A DNA stretch of 64,000 nt from Siderastrea radians (Eukaryota > Cnidaria > Anthozoa > Scleractinia > Rhizangiidae), in contig OZ024898.1 of assembly GCA_964017195.1 (NCBI GenBank), positions 16,546,475-16,610,474 on the forward strand, read 5' to 3'. Both the position numbers and the translations under genes were made by a program. Shown in pieces: positions 37,321 through 48,455 of the stretch (positions are counted from its first letter, which is position 1; each line of letters begins with the position of its first letter). The notes under the pieces were generated by a model. It saw nothing but the letters and a program-made list of their open reading frames with translations, ran no database searches and was not told where the DNA came from.

Positions 37321-39078
37321 TGACAACGGAAAAAGAAAGAAAAGAAACAAAAAGAGAAAACTCATACGACTGGACCAAAAACATGAAAAGTAGATGTATT
37401 CTAAAGAATTGACACTTCCGATAATTAAAATTATATTCTTTCTAAAATACTAGCCTAGGATTTCTTACAGAGATACTGTAAGTTCTTCAAATTTCAGCAC
37501 TCAATATCACTTAAAAACAAGCAACAAGAAACAAAAAGATTCCGTAAAAAGAAAGCAAAAGATCACGCCTAAAGCGAGACAAAAAAGCGTCACTGATCAT
37601 TGCATGGAGATTCCGTCATCTATTTGTAAAAAGTATGAAGAAACAGTCGCTCCGTTGTAGATTTTCAAAGTAATTATATACGCTAACAAAATGATTGCAC
37701 TTTTTGCAACTATTTGTTATTGGTTTTTTTTAACTTCTAACACCGCCCGAAATAAAACAAATACGATTTATCACTCGTGATTGTGTTTCAAAAATAATGT
37801 CCCCCACTCGTGATAAAGATGGTTACCCCATTTCAGGACAAGATGTGGTTCCATAATACGATTTTCCTCTCCAAGTTAATAAAAAAAGATACAAAAAATC
37901 GAAAAAAAAGCGTAACAATCACGGTGACATTGTGTGACAACAAGCGTGACATTGTGTGACTACAAGCGTGACTGTCACGCGTGAAATTGCGCGACAGGTC
38001 ACAAGAAATGACAAACCCTGGTCGGGGGGTGCTCGTTGGCTGTTCTTGCCTAGCCCTTGGACTAGGACTTTCACCTCTCCGAAGTGAGGATTTAACCGCT
38101 GACAAGGCGGTTGTCATTTCCACATTTAACCTCTGGGAGCGAGGGCAAGAACTCCAAGAAGATCTCAGAGCACCCCCTGTCATCAGTAGGGCCAGAGCGG
38201 GCTCACCCTCCCACTGAGAGGAGCCTCCCTATACTCCGTAATTCACCATCCGCACGAGCCGTGAACGGGGTTCAGACAGTGGCCAACTGTCACCCCCCTG
38301 GACTCCACCAGAATTTGTGAACTAATTTATAATGTGACAATCGCCTTTATATTTCATTTGATTTTGTCTGACACACACATGTGGTACAGCGATATTTAAC
38401 CTTGCAACAGTTTCTGCTTTTTTTTCTCGTACGCGTGCGCTTTGACTCTGTTGTGATTGCGAAAGACTCCGCCTCAGCCCCCCACTCGGTTCAAATTAGA
38501 TATAAAAAAATGGCCTCCCAACGTTTGAAAACGTTTTTGGCTGTTAAAATCCAACCTGTACCGCTATCAGGTAAATCTTCGACCTGTGTGAAGTTAATGT
38601 CTTATTGTGAAAGCCACAAAAGTTACAGAGCGCCATCGGAAGGAAATAAGTGGAAAAAATAATTTATCTTCATCACGATTGATCGGCGTCACTAATGCGA
38701 GTATGGTAAGTTTCAACTGAAAATATACATGTATTATGTTCACATAATATAAGAAATTGCTGCCACTCACCGGAATCTCATAAAGGTTTCGTCGTAGTCG
38801 CAAGTACCTTGGCAGTACACACAAAACAAGAAGTTCTCGTTTTGAGAATATTTCTTCAATAGTGCATTGTGCCCTGTTTCAGTAAAAACACAAACTTGAA
38901 TACATATTAGGCTTTGCGTTGGCATCAAGCATTCGAAAACAAACTTTGTTCAGCTAGTATGCCCCAAAAATAGCAGCAGCTTTTTTTTTAACTTTTCTTC
39001 TTCCCTTATCTCTTTCATAAACTCTTGCCAGTTGTTATACGCGGTGTGCCAGTCGAAAGTATCAGAGCATATTTTTAC
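37321..39078. other. Intergenic, no gene recognised
   Basis: AT-rich DNA with a short tandem motif of GTGACATTGTGTGACAACAAGC type at about 37,920-37,990. A GC-richer block (about 38,010-38,300) may be part of a repeat. No domain, RNA gene or terminal repeats were recognised. The basic frame at 38,381-38,662 has no features. Confidence 0.35.
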
Positions 39079-39357
39079 TTAAGTTATATTCTCGATCGGG
39101 GGAATGTAGAACAGTTTATGTTCGATTCCTTGGTTAAAACAGGGGTAACAAATCCCTTCCCAACGGCAGTGACTACACTCTAAGCACATTATTATACGCA
39201 CAAGTTGCTGCCTGTTATGACAGAAAGGCTGTTTTGAAAACTCCTCGTGTACCTCTTTCCAACCCAGAGCCGTTCGTTGCCTAATTTTTATGGCAAGATA
39301 TTCCTCTCGAAGCTCTAGAGGTAGTTTTCGAATGGTTTCAAAAATGATGGTTGCCAT
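39079..39357 (-). CDS. Unrecognised Cys-containing small protein
   Basis: 92 codons starting MATIIFETIRKLPLELREEY, with a C-terminal cluster C-L-E-C-S-H-C...C-x2-C that could bind zinc. It lies downstream of a second minus-strand frame (39,625-39,792) that starts in the same way (MAATQKK). The region between contains conserved-looking but interrupted coding sequence. I suspect a decayed mobile-element or virus cassette. Function unknown. Confidence 0.35.
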   Translation of the reverse strand: MATIIFETIRKLPLELREEYLAIKIRQRTALGWKEVHEEFSKQPFCHNRQQLVRIIMCLECSHCRWEGICYPCFNQGIEHKLFYIPPIENIT

Positions 39358-39624
39358 CTTGGTATATATACCATTGCATACAAATCTTCAAATGGGTTGT
39401 AATAGAAAATTATTTATGCGACACTCAGAGATCACACACCAAATGTTCTCGTTTTGAATATTTAATTAGATCGCCAGGGACTCATAACAGTGAGAATTTA
39501 AAATAAAAGTACTCTGTTTTAGTTGATTTCGCTAGACCCTCGTTGAACACGAAATCATAATGTTCCTCTAAAATTTTATCTCCTAATCTTTGAGGTGCCC
39601 ATACGTTTTCACTGTTTCTTGTTC

Positions 39625-39792
39625 TCAATTGTAATATATGAGAGCGATACCATAATTGTTTCTTGTTTCCCTGTAACCAAAGATCTTATATATTCCCTTT
39701 TCAAGATCACGCCACCTCATAACTTCACTATATTGGTTGAAATCTTCCTCTGTTGGCCAAGTATCCTGAAACTTTTTTTGTGTGGCTGCCAT
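39625..39792 (-). pseudogene. Fragment of an unrecognised conserved protein
   Basis: 55 codons from ATG 39,792: MAATQKKFQDTWPTEEDFNQ, then MRWRDLEKGIYKIFGY, ending at a stop at 39,625. Coding-like sequence continues in other frames to about 39,480 (KILEEHYDFVFNEGLA-like). The pattern resembles a small protein family I associate with giant cnidarian transposons, but I cannot name it. Confidence 0.35.
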
Positions 39793-39889
39793 CTTGGTAT
39801 ATACCTGTGCAGATATTTCTTCAATTGGAAAATATTTTTATATTCTATAGCTGACGTTACTTCAATACCAAATATTTTCCGTGACACAT

Positions 39890-40267
39890 CCGCGCTGGTA
39901 CTGCCTCCTCCCCCCCCCCCCCATCCTGCTTGCTTCGCTTTGTACGCTGGGTGGTTTAAAAGAGGTAAATACAGGTGTACGGATGAGATGGTTCAAGTAC
40001 CACTTTATTCTCAGAGTATTATTTTCGTGTTTTAAATCTCCAAGCGGCTTGCTTCGCTTTGTGCGCTGGGTGGTTTAAAAAGGGTAAATACACGTGTAAG
40101 AATCAGGTGGTATTTGTTGAATCCCGGCTCTACTACTTCACACGTACCGAAGCACTCGCTTTCAAAGACACTTCTCAAACAAACTAACCCAAACGGGTAC
40201 CCCTTGTTATCACATATAATCCAGCCCTTCGTTCTGTATCGTTCATTATTCACAAACACCTCAACAT
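39890..40267. repeat. Tandemly duplicated segment of about 125 bp
   Basis: GCTTGCTTCGCTTTGTRCGC followed by TGGGTGGTTTAAAA occurs at about 39,928 and again at about 40,049 with the following 60 bp also similar. A run of thirteen or more C lies at about 39,909-39,921. No gene. Confidence 0.5.
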
Positions 40268-40780
40268 CCTGTCCTCGTGTCCCCGCTGCGCCAACGTTTT
40301 CAATGCTGCTCCCCTCGTTGCTTTCCGCCGCAGTAACAATCTTAGTAATTTATTAGTTAACGCCAAACTTCGTAACCCTAACCAAAGTAACCAACCCCGT
40401 GGCTCATTTCCATGTGGACACAACTGCTTAATATGCAACTATATAATAGACGGGCTCACTAGCTATACATTTTATTCTACGGGCGAAAAAAGACCTATTC
40501 ATCATCACATTGACTGTAACTCTAGAAACGGTCTTTACATGGTACAATGTAATCGCTGTCACAAACAATACCTAGGAGAAACCAAACGACGACTCAGGGA
40601 CCGCTTCAACGAACATCGTAGACCTGTTGACAAACAAACTAACATTTCTAAACCTACTGCAGTCTCAGAACATTTTCTTTCAAACGACCATAATGCTAAT
40701 GACATGCAACTTGTTCCTGTTGAACTAACGAAATCTAACCGTAACAGTGTACGAAAAGCTAGAGGCATACCTCATCGATA
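40268..40780 (+). pseudogene. Penelope-like element, GIY-YIG endonuclease domain
   Basis: Open frame entering at about 40,270: a zinc-type C-P-R-C start, VAFRRSNNLSNLLVNAKLRN linker, CGHNCLICNYI motif, GLYMVQCNRCHKQYLGET (the GIY-YIG core) and RLRDRFNEHR (second motif), ending at a stop near 40,780. Penelope elements carry this nuclease at the C-terminus of their RT. No RT is present upstream, so it is a 5'-truncated copy. Confidence 0.75.
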
Positions 40781-40972
40781 GAGGTCAAACCCTGGACCCT
40801 CTAGGTTTAAATAGGAGAGATGAAACATGACACTTTTTACCGGATTTTCATCGTCCGTGTTTATTTGTATTTTGAATTGTAACGTATTTAGAGTTTAACG
40901 TGTTACGTTATCCCTATCACTTAAGCTTATGTAATTATAGTATCACGTATTCTGCTTATGCTATATATCTTT

Positions 40973-41064
40973 TGTGGTGTATTTGGCCAGCGGCCAATAC
41001 ACATTGGGCATGCGCACCTGTGCATCATTCCGAAAACGTGTTCATTCGAATCAAAGGCATGACA
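40973..41064 (+). repeat. Gypsy 5' LTR (92 bp)
   Basis: Unusually short LTR with TG...CA ends. It is followed at 41,065 by GTGGCGACGAGATAAAA, the primer-binding region. Confidence 0.9.
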
Positions 41065-41092
41065 GTGGCGACGAGATAAAATTCGAGAAATT

Positions 41093-42400
41093 ATGACCAC
41101 TATTGGCAAGATAGAGAGTTTTGATGACACAAACGAGAACTGGGAAACCTATGTGGAACGAGTAGAACAGTTTTTCTTGGCAAACAACATCGATGATGAC
41201 CATAAAGTACCGACCTTGTTGAGCTTGATCGGCGGGAAGACCTACGCTTTGCTGAAGGATCTTCTTGCACCGGAGAAGCCAGCTACCAAGTCTTTTCAAC
41301 AGATAGTTACCACTCTACAGGAGCATTTGAGCCCGAAGCCCTTGGAAATTGCGGAAAGATTTCGTTTTTACAAGAGAAACCAGCATGAAGGAGAAAGTAT
41401 TTTGTTTTACGTGGCCGAGCTAAGGAAGCTTGCGACACACTGCAATTTTGGCGGAAATCTAAACGAAGCGCTACGAGATAGACTGGTCTGTGGACTTCGA
41501 AATATGCAGATTCAAAAGCGATTGCTCTCAGAAGCCAAACTGAAGTATTCCAAAGCGGTGGAGATTGCTGTAGCAATGGAAACTGCCATCCGCGATGCTT
41601 CCGAATTACAAAGCGAGCTCAACCCAGTCCCTCACGTTGACAAGTTGACTGAAAGCAACAAAGCAACAGCAGCGAAACCGGTGACCACTCGCTATTGTTA
41701 TCGCTGTGGGGGAAACACGCACATGACACACAATTGTTTCTACAGAGATCAAATCTGCCACCATTGTGGAAAACAAGGACATATCCAGCGAGTTTGTCGT
41801 TCCAAACAGCAAGGCAAGCCTAAACAAGCAGCGAAAACCCCAGAGGTACATGCTGTTGAGGTTGATGATGTCTTAGCCACTCTAGAGGTACACAATGTGA
41901 GTAAACAGAACAATGATATTATTTGGGTGGATTTGAATGTTGATGGCAAACCACTTAAAATGGAACTGGACACAGGTTCGGCTGTGTCGATCATCTTGTT
42001 TGATCTCTATCAGCAGAAATTTAACGTTAATCCCTTACATGAAACTGGACTGTTCTTGAAAACCTACACTGGGGAAAACATTACCCCAGTGGGAGTGCTC
42101 AAAGTAAACGTGGACTACCACAACCAAAGAGAATTGCTGGATCTGTATGTCGTCAAGAGTAAGGGTCCTGTTTTGATGGGAAGAGATTGGTTACGAAAGA
42201 TACGTCTAGACTGGTGTTCTATCAAGTCACTGCAAGCTCCAACTACTACCTTAAGTCCTAAAGAGCGTTTGGACTCTATGCTAGACAAGTACTCGGATGT
42301 CCTTGAAGATAAACTGGGCACATTTACATCAGGCAAAGCGAAGTTAACTCTTAAAGAGGACAGCCAACCACGCTTTCTCAAGACTAGACAAATGCGCTAA
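41093..42400 (+). CDS. Gypsy Gag-protease polyprotein
   Basis: 435 codons. Capsid-like helical region at 1-170 (LSLIGGKTYALLKDLL, ERFRFYKRNQHEGES), then two zinc knuckles (CYRCGGNTHMTHNC and CHHCGKQGHIQRVC) at about 200-235. An aspartic protease follows with MELDTGSAVSI and GRDWLRKI (about 285-365). It packages RNA and cleaves the polyprotein. The frame breaks at KTRQMR just before RT, so pol is out of frame through an indel. Confidence 0.85.
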   Translation: MTTIGKIESFDDTNENWETYVERVEQFFLANNIDDDHKVPTLLSLIGGKTYALLKDLLAPEKPATKSFQQIVTTLQEHLSPKPLEIAERFRFYKRNQHEGESILFYVAELRKLATHCNFGGNLNEALRDRLVCGLRNMQIQKRLLSEAKLKYSKAVEIAVAMETAIRDASELQSELNPVPHVDKLTESNKATAAKPVTTRYCYRCGGNTHMTHNCFYRDQICHHCGKQGHIQRVCRSKQQGKPKQAAKTPEVHAVEVDDVLATLEVHNVSKQNNDIIWVDLNVDGKPLKMELDTGSAVSIILFDLYQQKFNVNPLHETGLFLKTYTGENITPVGVLKVNVDYHNQRELLDLYVVKSKGPVLMGRDWLRKIRLDWCSIKSLQAPTTTLSPKERLDSMLDKYSDVLEDKLGTFTSGKAKLTLKEDSQPRFLKTRQMR

Positions 42401-45051
42401 AGCCGAAGGTGGAGGAGGAATTGCGAAGACTCCAGAATGAAGGTATCCTCACTAAAGTGGAGTGGAGTGAATCGGCTACCCCCATTGTGCCTGTCCCTAA
42501 GAAAGATGGTTCCGTTAGACTTTGTGGTGATTACAAGGACACAGTGAATCCAGAACTACAAGCAGAGCAGTACCCTCTACCTCGCATTGAAGACATCTTT
42601 GCAAACCTTGCTGGTGGACAGAAATTCTCAAAGATTGACCTCCGTCAAGCTTATCACCAATTAGAGATGGAAGAAGATTCAAAGAAATACCTCACTATCA
42701 ACACCCATATGGGACTGTTTCAGTACAAACGACTAGTGTTTGGCATCACCTGTGCACCTGCTATCTGGCAGCGTACCATTGATCAAGTGTTAGAGGGAAC
42801 GTCCGGCACAAGCTGTATCCTCGATGACATGATCATCACTGGAAAGAATGATAAAGAGCATCTGGCTAACCTAGAAGAAGTTTTACGTCGTTTGCAAGTT
42901 CATGGCTTAAGAGCAAACAAGGCAAAGTGTGAGTTTTTCAAGGAGAACTAACCTTCTGTGGACATGATATTGACAGTCATGGTCTCCACAAGTCACCAGA
43001 GAAAGTAGAAGCGGTTTTGAAAGCGCCCCGTCCACGCAATGTAGCTGAAGTTCGATCATTCCTCGGGCTAGTCAACTACTACAACAGATTCTTGCACAAT
43101 CTGTCAACAGTGGTACACCCCTTGAATCAGTTGTTAGAGAACAACCATCAATGGAAATGGACGGAACAATGCTAAACAGCATTCCACAACGTGAAAGAAA
43201 TGATCACCTCAGAGCAAGTGTTAACACATTATGATCCCAGTCTGCCCCTAAGGCTTGCTTGTGATGCATCCCCTATGGGAATTGGTGCCGTGTTATCCCA
43301 CGTGATGAATGATGGAACTGAGCGACCCATTGCTTTTACTTCCAGGACACTCACAAAGACTGAGCAAGGGTACGCACAGATTGATAAAGAAGCTTTGGCA
43401 ATAGTCTGGGGAGTCAAGAAGTTCCATGTGTATTTGTTTGGCCGATCTTTCACACTGTACACAGATCATCAGCCGTTAACATCCATTTTTCATCCACATA
43501 AGAGCATTCAGTGGTTACAGCAGCCAGACTTCAGCGCTATGCATTATTCCTGTCTGGATATGACTACAAAATTGAGTACAAGAACACTAAAGTGCATAGC
43601 AATGCAGATGGACTTTCCCGGTTGCCACTTAAAACTGAAGAGAGAGCAGCAGAAGAAGTTGTAGATCCAGTAAATGTCTTCAATATGATGCAGTTTGAGC
43701 CATTACCAATCACAGTTGACGACGTTAGAAGAGAAACCCAAAGAGACCCTGTACTGAGTCAAGTACATGAGATGGTCACTAAAGGATGGCTTAACAGCCA
43801 TGTTCCTGTACTCGACCCCTTCTACGCTCGCAGGAATGAAATAACAGTACATTCAGGCTGATTAATGTGGGGAATCAGAGTCATAGTCCCCCCCCCCCCA
43901 AACTTCGTCCACAAGTACCTGAAGAACTGCATCAAGGACATCTGGGAGTAGTGAAGATGAAGGCCCTAGCAAGAAGCTACATTTGGTGGCCAGGAATCGA
44001 CAAGGAAATTGAAGAAACCGCGAAATCCTGCTCGGGTTGCCAGCTAATGCAGGCGGAGCCTAGTACCGCACCCGTACATCCCTGGAAATGGCCATGACCC
44101 TGGCAGCGAATCCACATTGATTTTGCCGGCCCTTTCCTTGGCTGCATGTTCTTAATTGTCGTGGAAGCTCATTCTAGATGGTTGGAAATAGAGAAAGTGA
44201 ACACTACCACCTCAGCGAAAACCATTGAGAAACTCCAGAACTTATTCGCCAGATATGGTGTTCCAGCCCAGTTAGTGAGTGAGAATGGACCGCAGTTTAA
44301 ATCCGAAGAGTTCCAGCTGTTTCTCAAGAGAAATGGAATCAAACACATCACATCAGCACCATACCACCCTGCCAGCAATGGTCTAGCCGAGCGCTGTGTG
44401 CAGAGTTTCAAATCAGTCATGAAAAGTGAAACAGAAGTTAAACCTTTGAACATTAAGTTGGCAACATTCCTGCTAGCTTACAGAAACACCCCCCATTCAA
44501 CCACGGGAGAACCGCCATCTCAGCTATTTTTGGGAAGACGATTACGCACTCGACTGGACCTGCTGAGCCCAGATCTTCGCATGAAGATAAGCAACCGTCA
44601 GATAGACCAAACCATCACGAAGGGTGGTGCTGTAACCAGAGAATTCTCCATTGGCCAGAGAGTGATAGCACGAAATTACACTGGTAGTACAAAGTGGGTA
44701 CCTGGCATCATCCGAACACAACTTAGGCCTCTATCTTAAGAAGTAGAAGTCAAACCTGGCTTAGTGTGGCGTCGACACACAGATCAATTGAGAGATTCTA
44801 GAATTCCAGTGACAACAAGCAGTACCCCTGTTATCCAGACCTCAGAACATCCAATCCAGATTGAGGGTCATGGAGACCCAGTGGTTGAAGCCACTGAGCA
44901 GACAGCAGCCGGCACCATGGAGACTGATGTTCCACCGCCAAGCCCAGCAGCTGACCGTACAGCTAGCAGTCCACCAACTCTGAGTGAGCCTGTTCCGGGA
45001 AGACTCTATCCAGTCCGAGTGCGGAAACCCCCAGCAAGGCTGGATTTATGA
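42394..45051 (+). pseudogene. Gypsy pol: RT, RNase H, integrase, broken
   Basis: RT at 42,409-42,951 (PVPKKDGSVRLCGDYK, FSKIDLRQAYHQL, and ILDDM as the catalytic box). RNase H at 43,191-43,664 (LACDASPMGIGAVLS, TDHQPL). Integrase at 43,867-44,739 with the HHCC finger (H-x-G-H-L-G ... C-x2-C), IDFAGPF, then S-E-N-G-P-Q where the second catalytic Asp is Glu, and GLAERCVQSFK. The tail frame 44,764-45,051 is Pro-rich. At least five frameshifts or stops and the Asp-to-Glu change make it inactive. Confidence 0.85.
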
Positions 45052-45180
45052 ACTTTAAACTGACATTAAGACTGTGCTTATTTCAATAAACATGTTGTGT
45101 TTGATTTAAATGTTCTGAACTTTCTCAAAATTTTCTGAACTTTCGTAGTTACGTTAGTGCACTAGCTAGGGGGGAGGAGT

Positions 45181-45272
45181 TGTGGTGTATTTGGCCAGCG
45201 GCCAATAGACATTGGGCATGCGCACCTGTGCAGCATTCCGAAAACGTGTTCGTTCGAATCAAAGACATGACA
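45181..45272 (+). repeat. Gypsy 3' LTR (92 bp)
   Basis: Near-identical to 40,973-41,064; followed by the TCTTT duplication. Confidence 0.9.
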
Positions 45273-45277
45273 TCTTT

Positions 45278-45702
45278 GAAATTTTAAATCGTAACGTTTT
45301 TAGTTTTTACGCCAGTTTTTTAACGTTGTAATATTAGCTTCTTTAAATATAAATTTCAGATCGTAACATTTTTAGTTTTCGCGCCAGCTTGTAAACGTTG
45401 TAATATAACCTGTTATATGTTGTTATTCTAGAATCATATTTTATACCGTTAGTTTAAATTGTAACGTTTTTGCCCTTAGAGTCATTCTCTGTAAGACCCT
45501 GAAAAAGAAAGGCTGTGCCTTTTGAAATATTAGTTAAAATATATCTAGTTTCCCTACCGTTGAATCGGCATTGCTTTTTTATCGTATTTGGTTCTTTAAT
45601 TTTTTGCTGACTACATCCTTTACTACAGGATCTGGTACTTTTATTTTGTTACGGTGGTCCATGCAAAGTTCATTGTTTCCATATTCTTGTAGTTGTTTAA
45701 TG
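45278..45702. other. Intergenic, internal short repeats
   Basis: AT-rich; the motif TTTTAGTTTTYRCGCCAG followed by AACGTTGTAATAT occurs twice (about 45,297 and 45,370), and a similar unit lies before the gypsy element near 40,870. No gene. Confidence 0.4.
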
Positions 45703-45705
45703 GAG

Positions 45706-47428
45706 TGACCCGAAAACACTGACCCCTGGTCCGTGGACCAGTCCAACAGACTGGGTCCAGGGATCACCTCATGGAACGGTCCATGGACCACCTATACCCC
45801 CTCAAAAATTTCAATAGAAAAATATATATAAATGAAAATATAAATTCTTACCCATAGTTGATCCCCACTCGCGTTGCGCGCGGTGAGATCGCGAACTGCC
45901 ACGAGTCCACTCTATATTGTACATTGTCGGTATTGCGCCAATTTAGCAGACTTAAGCAAATCCAAACTGTCGTTCATCTGTTGTACGAAATGCGAACAGG
46001 AAGAGAATAAGGACAAGTGGAGAAGTTTTGCTGATTTGTCGGTGTTTCTTGTCTCCGCCATTTTGTTCCGCCCATTCTCCCACGGATCCAAGATTCACAT
46101 TAGCGCCAGGCTTCAGAAAGGAAAATTCCGTTGTGAAACTCGTCATTGATTTTTTTTTAATTACTGCCGGGATGTATGGTTGGCCAACGGCGTTGTTTTC
46201 CAATATATTCCCTTATTGCCGCCCTTAGCTCCAGGCCATTTATATTTTAACAACAGACGTCCTGTTTTAGCCTGCCAACGCAGACGTATTTCTGGCTGTC
46301 GCAGGGAAACGACAGCCGGAAATACGTCCGCGTTCGCAGGCTATCCTGCCTGAGATGAGTACGGCAAAGGTTTCCCAAGCCTCCACCATATTCCAAGGTA
46401 AACAGTAATAAAACCTAATCAACTCGACAAGCGTGTGAAGTTGGTGGCCTGGAGCTAATGTGGATCTAATTTTCTAAAATTTTCGGGGCTCCCCTCGCGT
46501 CGGGTCTCCTCGAAATTTCGCGCGCGCGTGTGAGTAGTTTTGTGCCAAAATTAGTAAATACTCGCAGTCTCATGTAAAAGGGGCTTACAGGGCTCCCTGC
46601 TTCCCCGTGTGGGAAGTGGTACCCAACGAAATTTTGTAAACAAACTGCACCTGTCTGTTCTTATTTTCCTGTATACACAATGCAACATAATGTGTGACCT
46701 TCGAAACACACACATATTGATACAAAACAAAGGGGCAACTTTTGTATAGATAACATGAGTTCAAACGCTACGGGGGAGCAGGGATGGTACAGTGGTGAGA
46801 GCGCTCGCCTCCCACCAATGTGGCCCGGGTTCGACTCCCGGTCCCGGTGTCATATGTGGGTTGAGTTTGGTGTTAGTTCTCGTCCTTGCTCCGAGAGGTT
46901 TTTCTCCGGGTACTCCGGTTTTCCCCTCTCCTCAAAAACCAACACTTCCAAATTTCAATTAGATCTGGAGTGCACGAACACGTCTTAAAGAGCTTCCAAG
47001 CTCCTAAGTGTTTCGTGGGTAAACAAATTACAATTACAAATTACACAGGCGAAAAACATCTTCCTCTCTTTTAAGTCTCCTGCCCAATTCATTTGACTGC
47101 TGTTATATCAATTAAGTGCATCTCACTTCTTGCAAGCTACCCAACACATAAGCTTCACGTGGAGGGCATATGGGTGCATAACTAACATAACATAACCAAC
47201 CAATAAACATAACGCGAACATTGTAACTTATGCCTGTAACAGTCTCAAAACTGAAGTATACCCTTAAAATAGAACAAAATGGAGGACAATTAGACAATCT
47301 TGTCATACTGGTACATCATCTCTGTTGAAGTTTTTGAGGGGGTCAGTAGGGGTGGTCCGTATAGGTGGTCCATGGACCGGTCCGTGAGGTGGTCCGTGGT
47401 CAGAGTCCGCTGTTTTCGGGTCACCCTG
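45706..47428. mobile_element. DNA transposon with about 95-bp terminal inverted repeats
   Basis: GTGACCCGAAAACA... at about 45,706 is inverted at about 47,428 (TGTTTTCGGGTCAC). The arms continue for about 95 bp with repeated GGTCCRTGGACC palindromes and end in CCCCCTCAAAAA on both sides. No transposase frame is present, so it is non-autonomous. It contains the SINE at 46,773 and an inverted pair (GCCTGCCAACGCAGACGTATTTC / GAAATACGTCCGCGTTCGCAGGC pattern) near 46,270-46,345. Superfamily not identified. Confidence 0.65.
46773..46987 (+). mobile_element. tRNA-derived SINE (copy 2)
   Basis: Same family as 8697-8961. Head GGGAGCAGGGATGGTACAGT with A-box and a B-box GGGTTCGACTCC, then the shared body CTCCGGGTACTCCGGTTTTC. 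The 3' part diverges near 46,985, so this copy is 3'-truncated relative to copy 1. Confidence 0.8.
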
Positions 47429-47900
47429 TTTGGGTCTGATGTATGTTTTTCATGGTGGTTAAGGCCATATACAATGTGACAGTTACGAAAACAAGAAAAA
47501 TGTGTGGATTAATTTTTGCGGTTTAAGTTTCACGAACCCTGTAGTGCAGTCGATAGGTGAAACTTTCCTTCACTTTATCATAAAAGCTTGAAACTCGGAA
47601 CACAAACACTAGATATCATGGGAAATATTTGAAAGATTAGAAGCAACCTGGCTATGCTCTATGGCAGCTGGGAAGGGCGAGGGTCAACATGGCCGCCAGT
47701 CAGACTACTAGACTATTAGTAGTACTGTCGGCTAAGATACCCCACTTTTCCCATTTGTTCACTTTCCCAAATGACATGCCGGCTTTTGATTGGCTAAGGG
47801 AGTGACCACGTGACATGGGAAGGATTGTGGTTGGTGGAGAGGGAGGATGACTTCATACTGGCAGTCATGAAAACCGTGCCCAAATAAGGTGAGCTGTCAA
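47429..47900. other. Intergenic, no gene recognised
   Basis: Mixed-composition DNA with CCAAT-like and CACGTGAC motifs near 47,800-47,830 that recall Polinton promoters, consistent with the Polinton fossil next to it, but no frame supports a gene. Confidence 0.35.
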
Positions 47901-48128
47901 TCAAAAATAAGCATGACAACCATGTTGGATGGCAAAAACATTTTTGTAAATCGCAGAAAAAAACAGAGCGGGAACGTGAGCCTGGACCTGAGTGGTGTTT
48001 AAGGCGTCCCTGTCCGTGGTTGTCAACACTGGTTCTACATCCAACAAGGCTGTGTGGTCACAAATTTCTTCAAGCCCAGGCACTTTTTGGGTGGCTTGAC
48101 GAATCCGTGGAATATCTCTGTGTTGCAA
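47901..48128 (-). pseudogene. Unrecognised fossil frame beside a Polinton polymerase end
   Basis: 75 codons on the minus strand with LEEICDHTALLDVEPVL-like content. It lies downstream of the polymerase C-terminal fossil at 48,329-48,455, in the same direction, so it may be a Polinton gene fragment. No domain recognised. Confidence 0.3.
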
Positions 48129-48328
48129 GGCTAAGATGACATCTTCTATGTCTATGTCTTGAAAACAACGAAAAGAGTCCTAGACTGTTTTGATGGTATG
48201 GTGATAAATCTCTTTTTCCACTTGTCACGTAAATCTCTTTCTTCAGTTGTTAACTGGTCTTGCGGTGTTGTTGCCAACTGAATTAAGTAGGATCTTGGCA
48301 TCTTACTGAGCTTCCCTGGACCCGAGTT

Positions 48329-48455
48329 CTAGACGGCTTCCTGGTATCCAAAGGGGTAGGTCTGGAAGGTACTGGGATTGATGACCCTCTTGTCGTAGAG
48401 CAGCTGGTAACACTTGTATTCGGGAAAGGCGTAGAGGCCATAACGGTCCCTTAAA
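48329..48455 (-). pseudogene. Polinton DNA polymerase B, C-terminal fossil
   Basis: The minus strand reads KCYQLLYDKRVINPSTFQTY followed by PFGYQ and a stop after EAV. This matches the last 27 residues of the polymerase at 28,343-32,470 (KWYQLVYDKRVVDPQTFFTY, PYGYQ). Nothing upstream survives because the satellite array begins at about 48,450. Confidence 0.75.

Larger units (their letters stand above)
40973..45272 (+). mobile_element. Ty3/gypsy LTR retrotransposon with 92-bp LTRs
   Basis: Two direct LTRs (40,973-41,064 and 45,181-45,272) of 92 bp, starting TGTGGTGTATTTGGCC and ending ATGACA, differ at only about five positions. The duplication TCTTT flanks both ends (40,968-40,972 and 45,273-45,277). 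Gag-protease, RT, RNase H and integrase appear in gypsy order. A purine-rich tract (GGGGGGAGGAG) precedes the 3' LTR. Frameshifts in pol make it defective. LTR similarity indicates a fairly young insertion. Confidence 0.93.

Noticed and set aside
38010..38320. GC-rich block as a possible RNA gene or SINE
   Set aside because: No A/B boxes, no terminal repeats and no second copy in the window.
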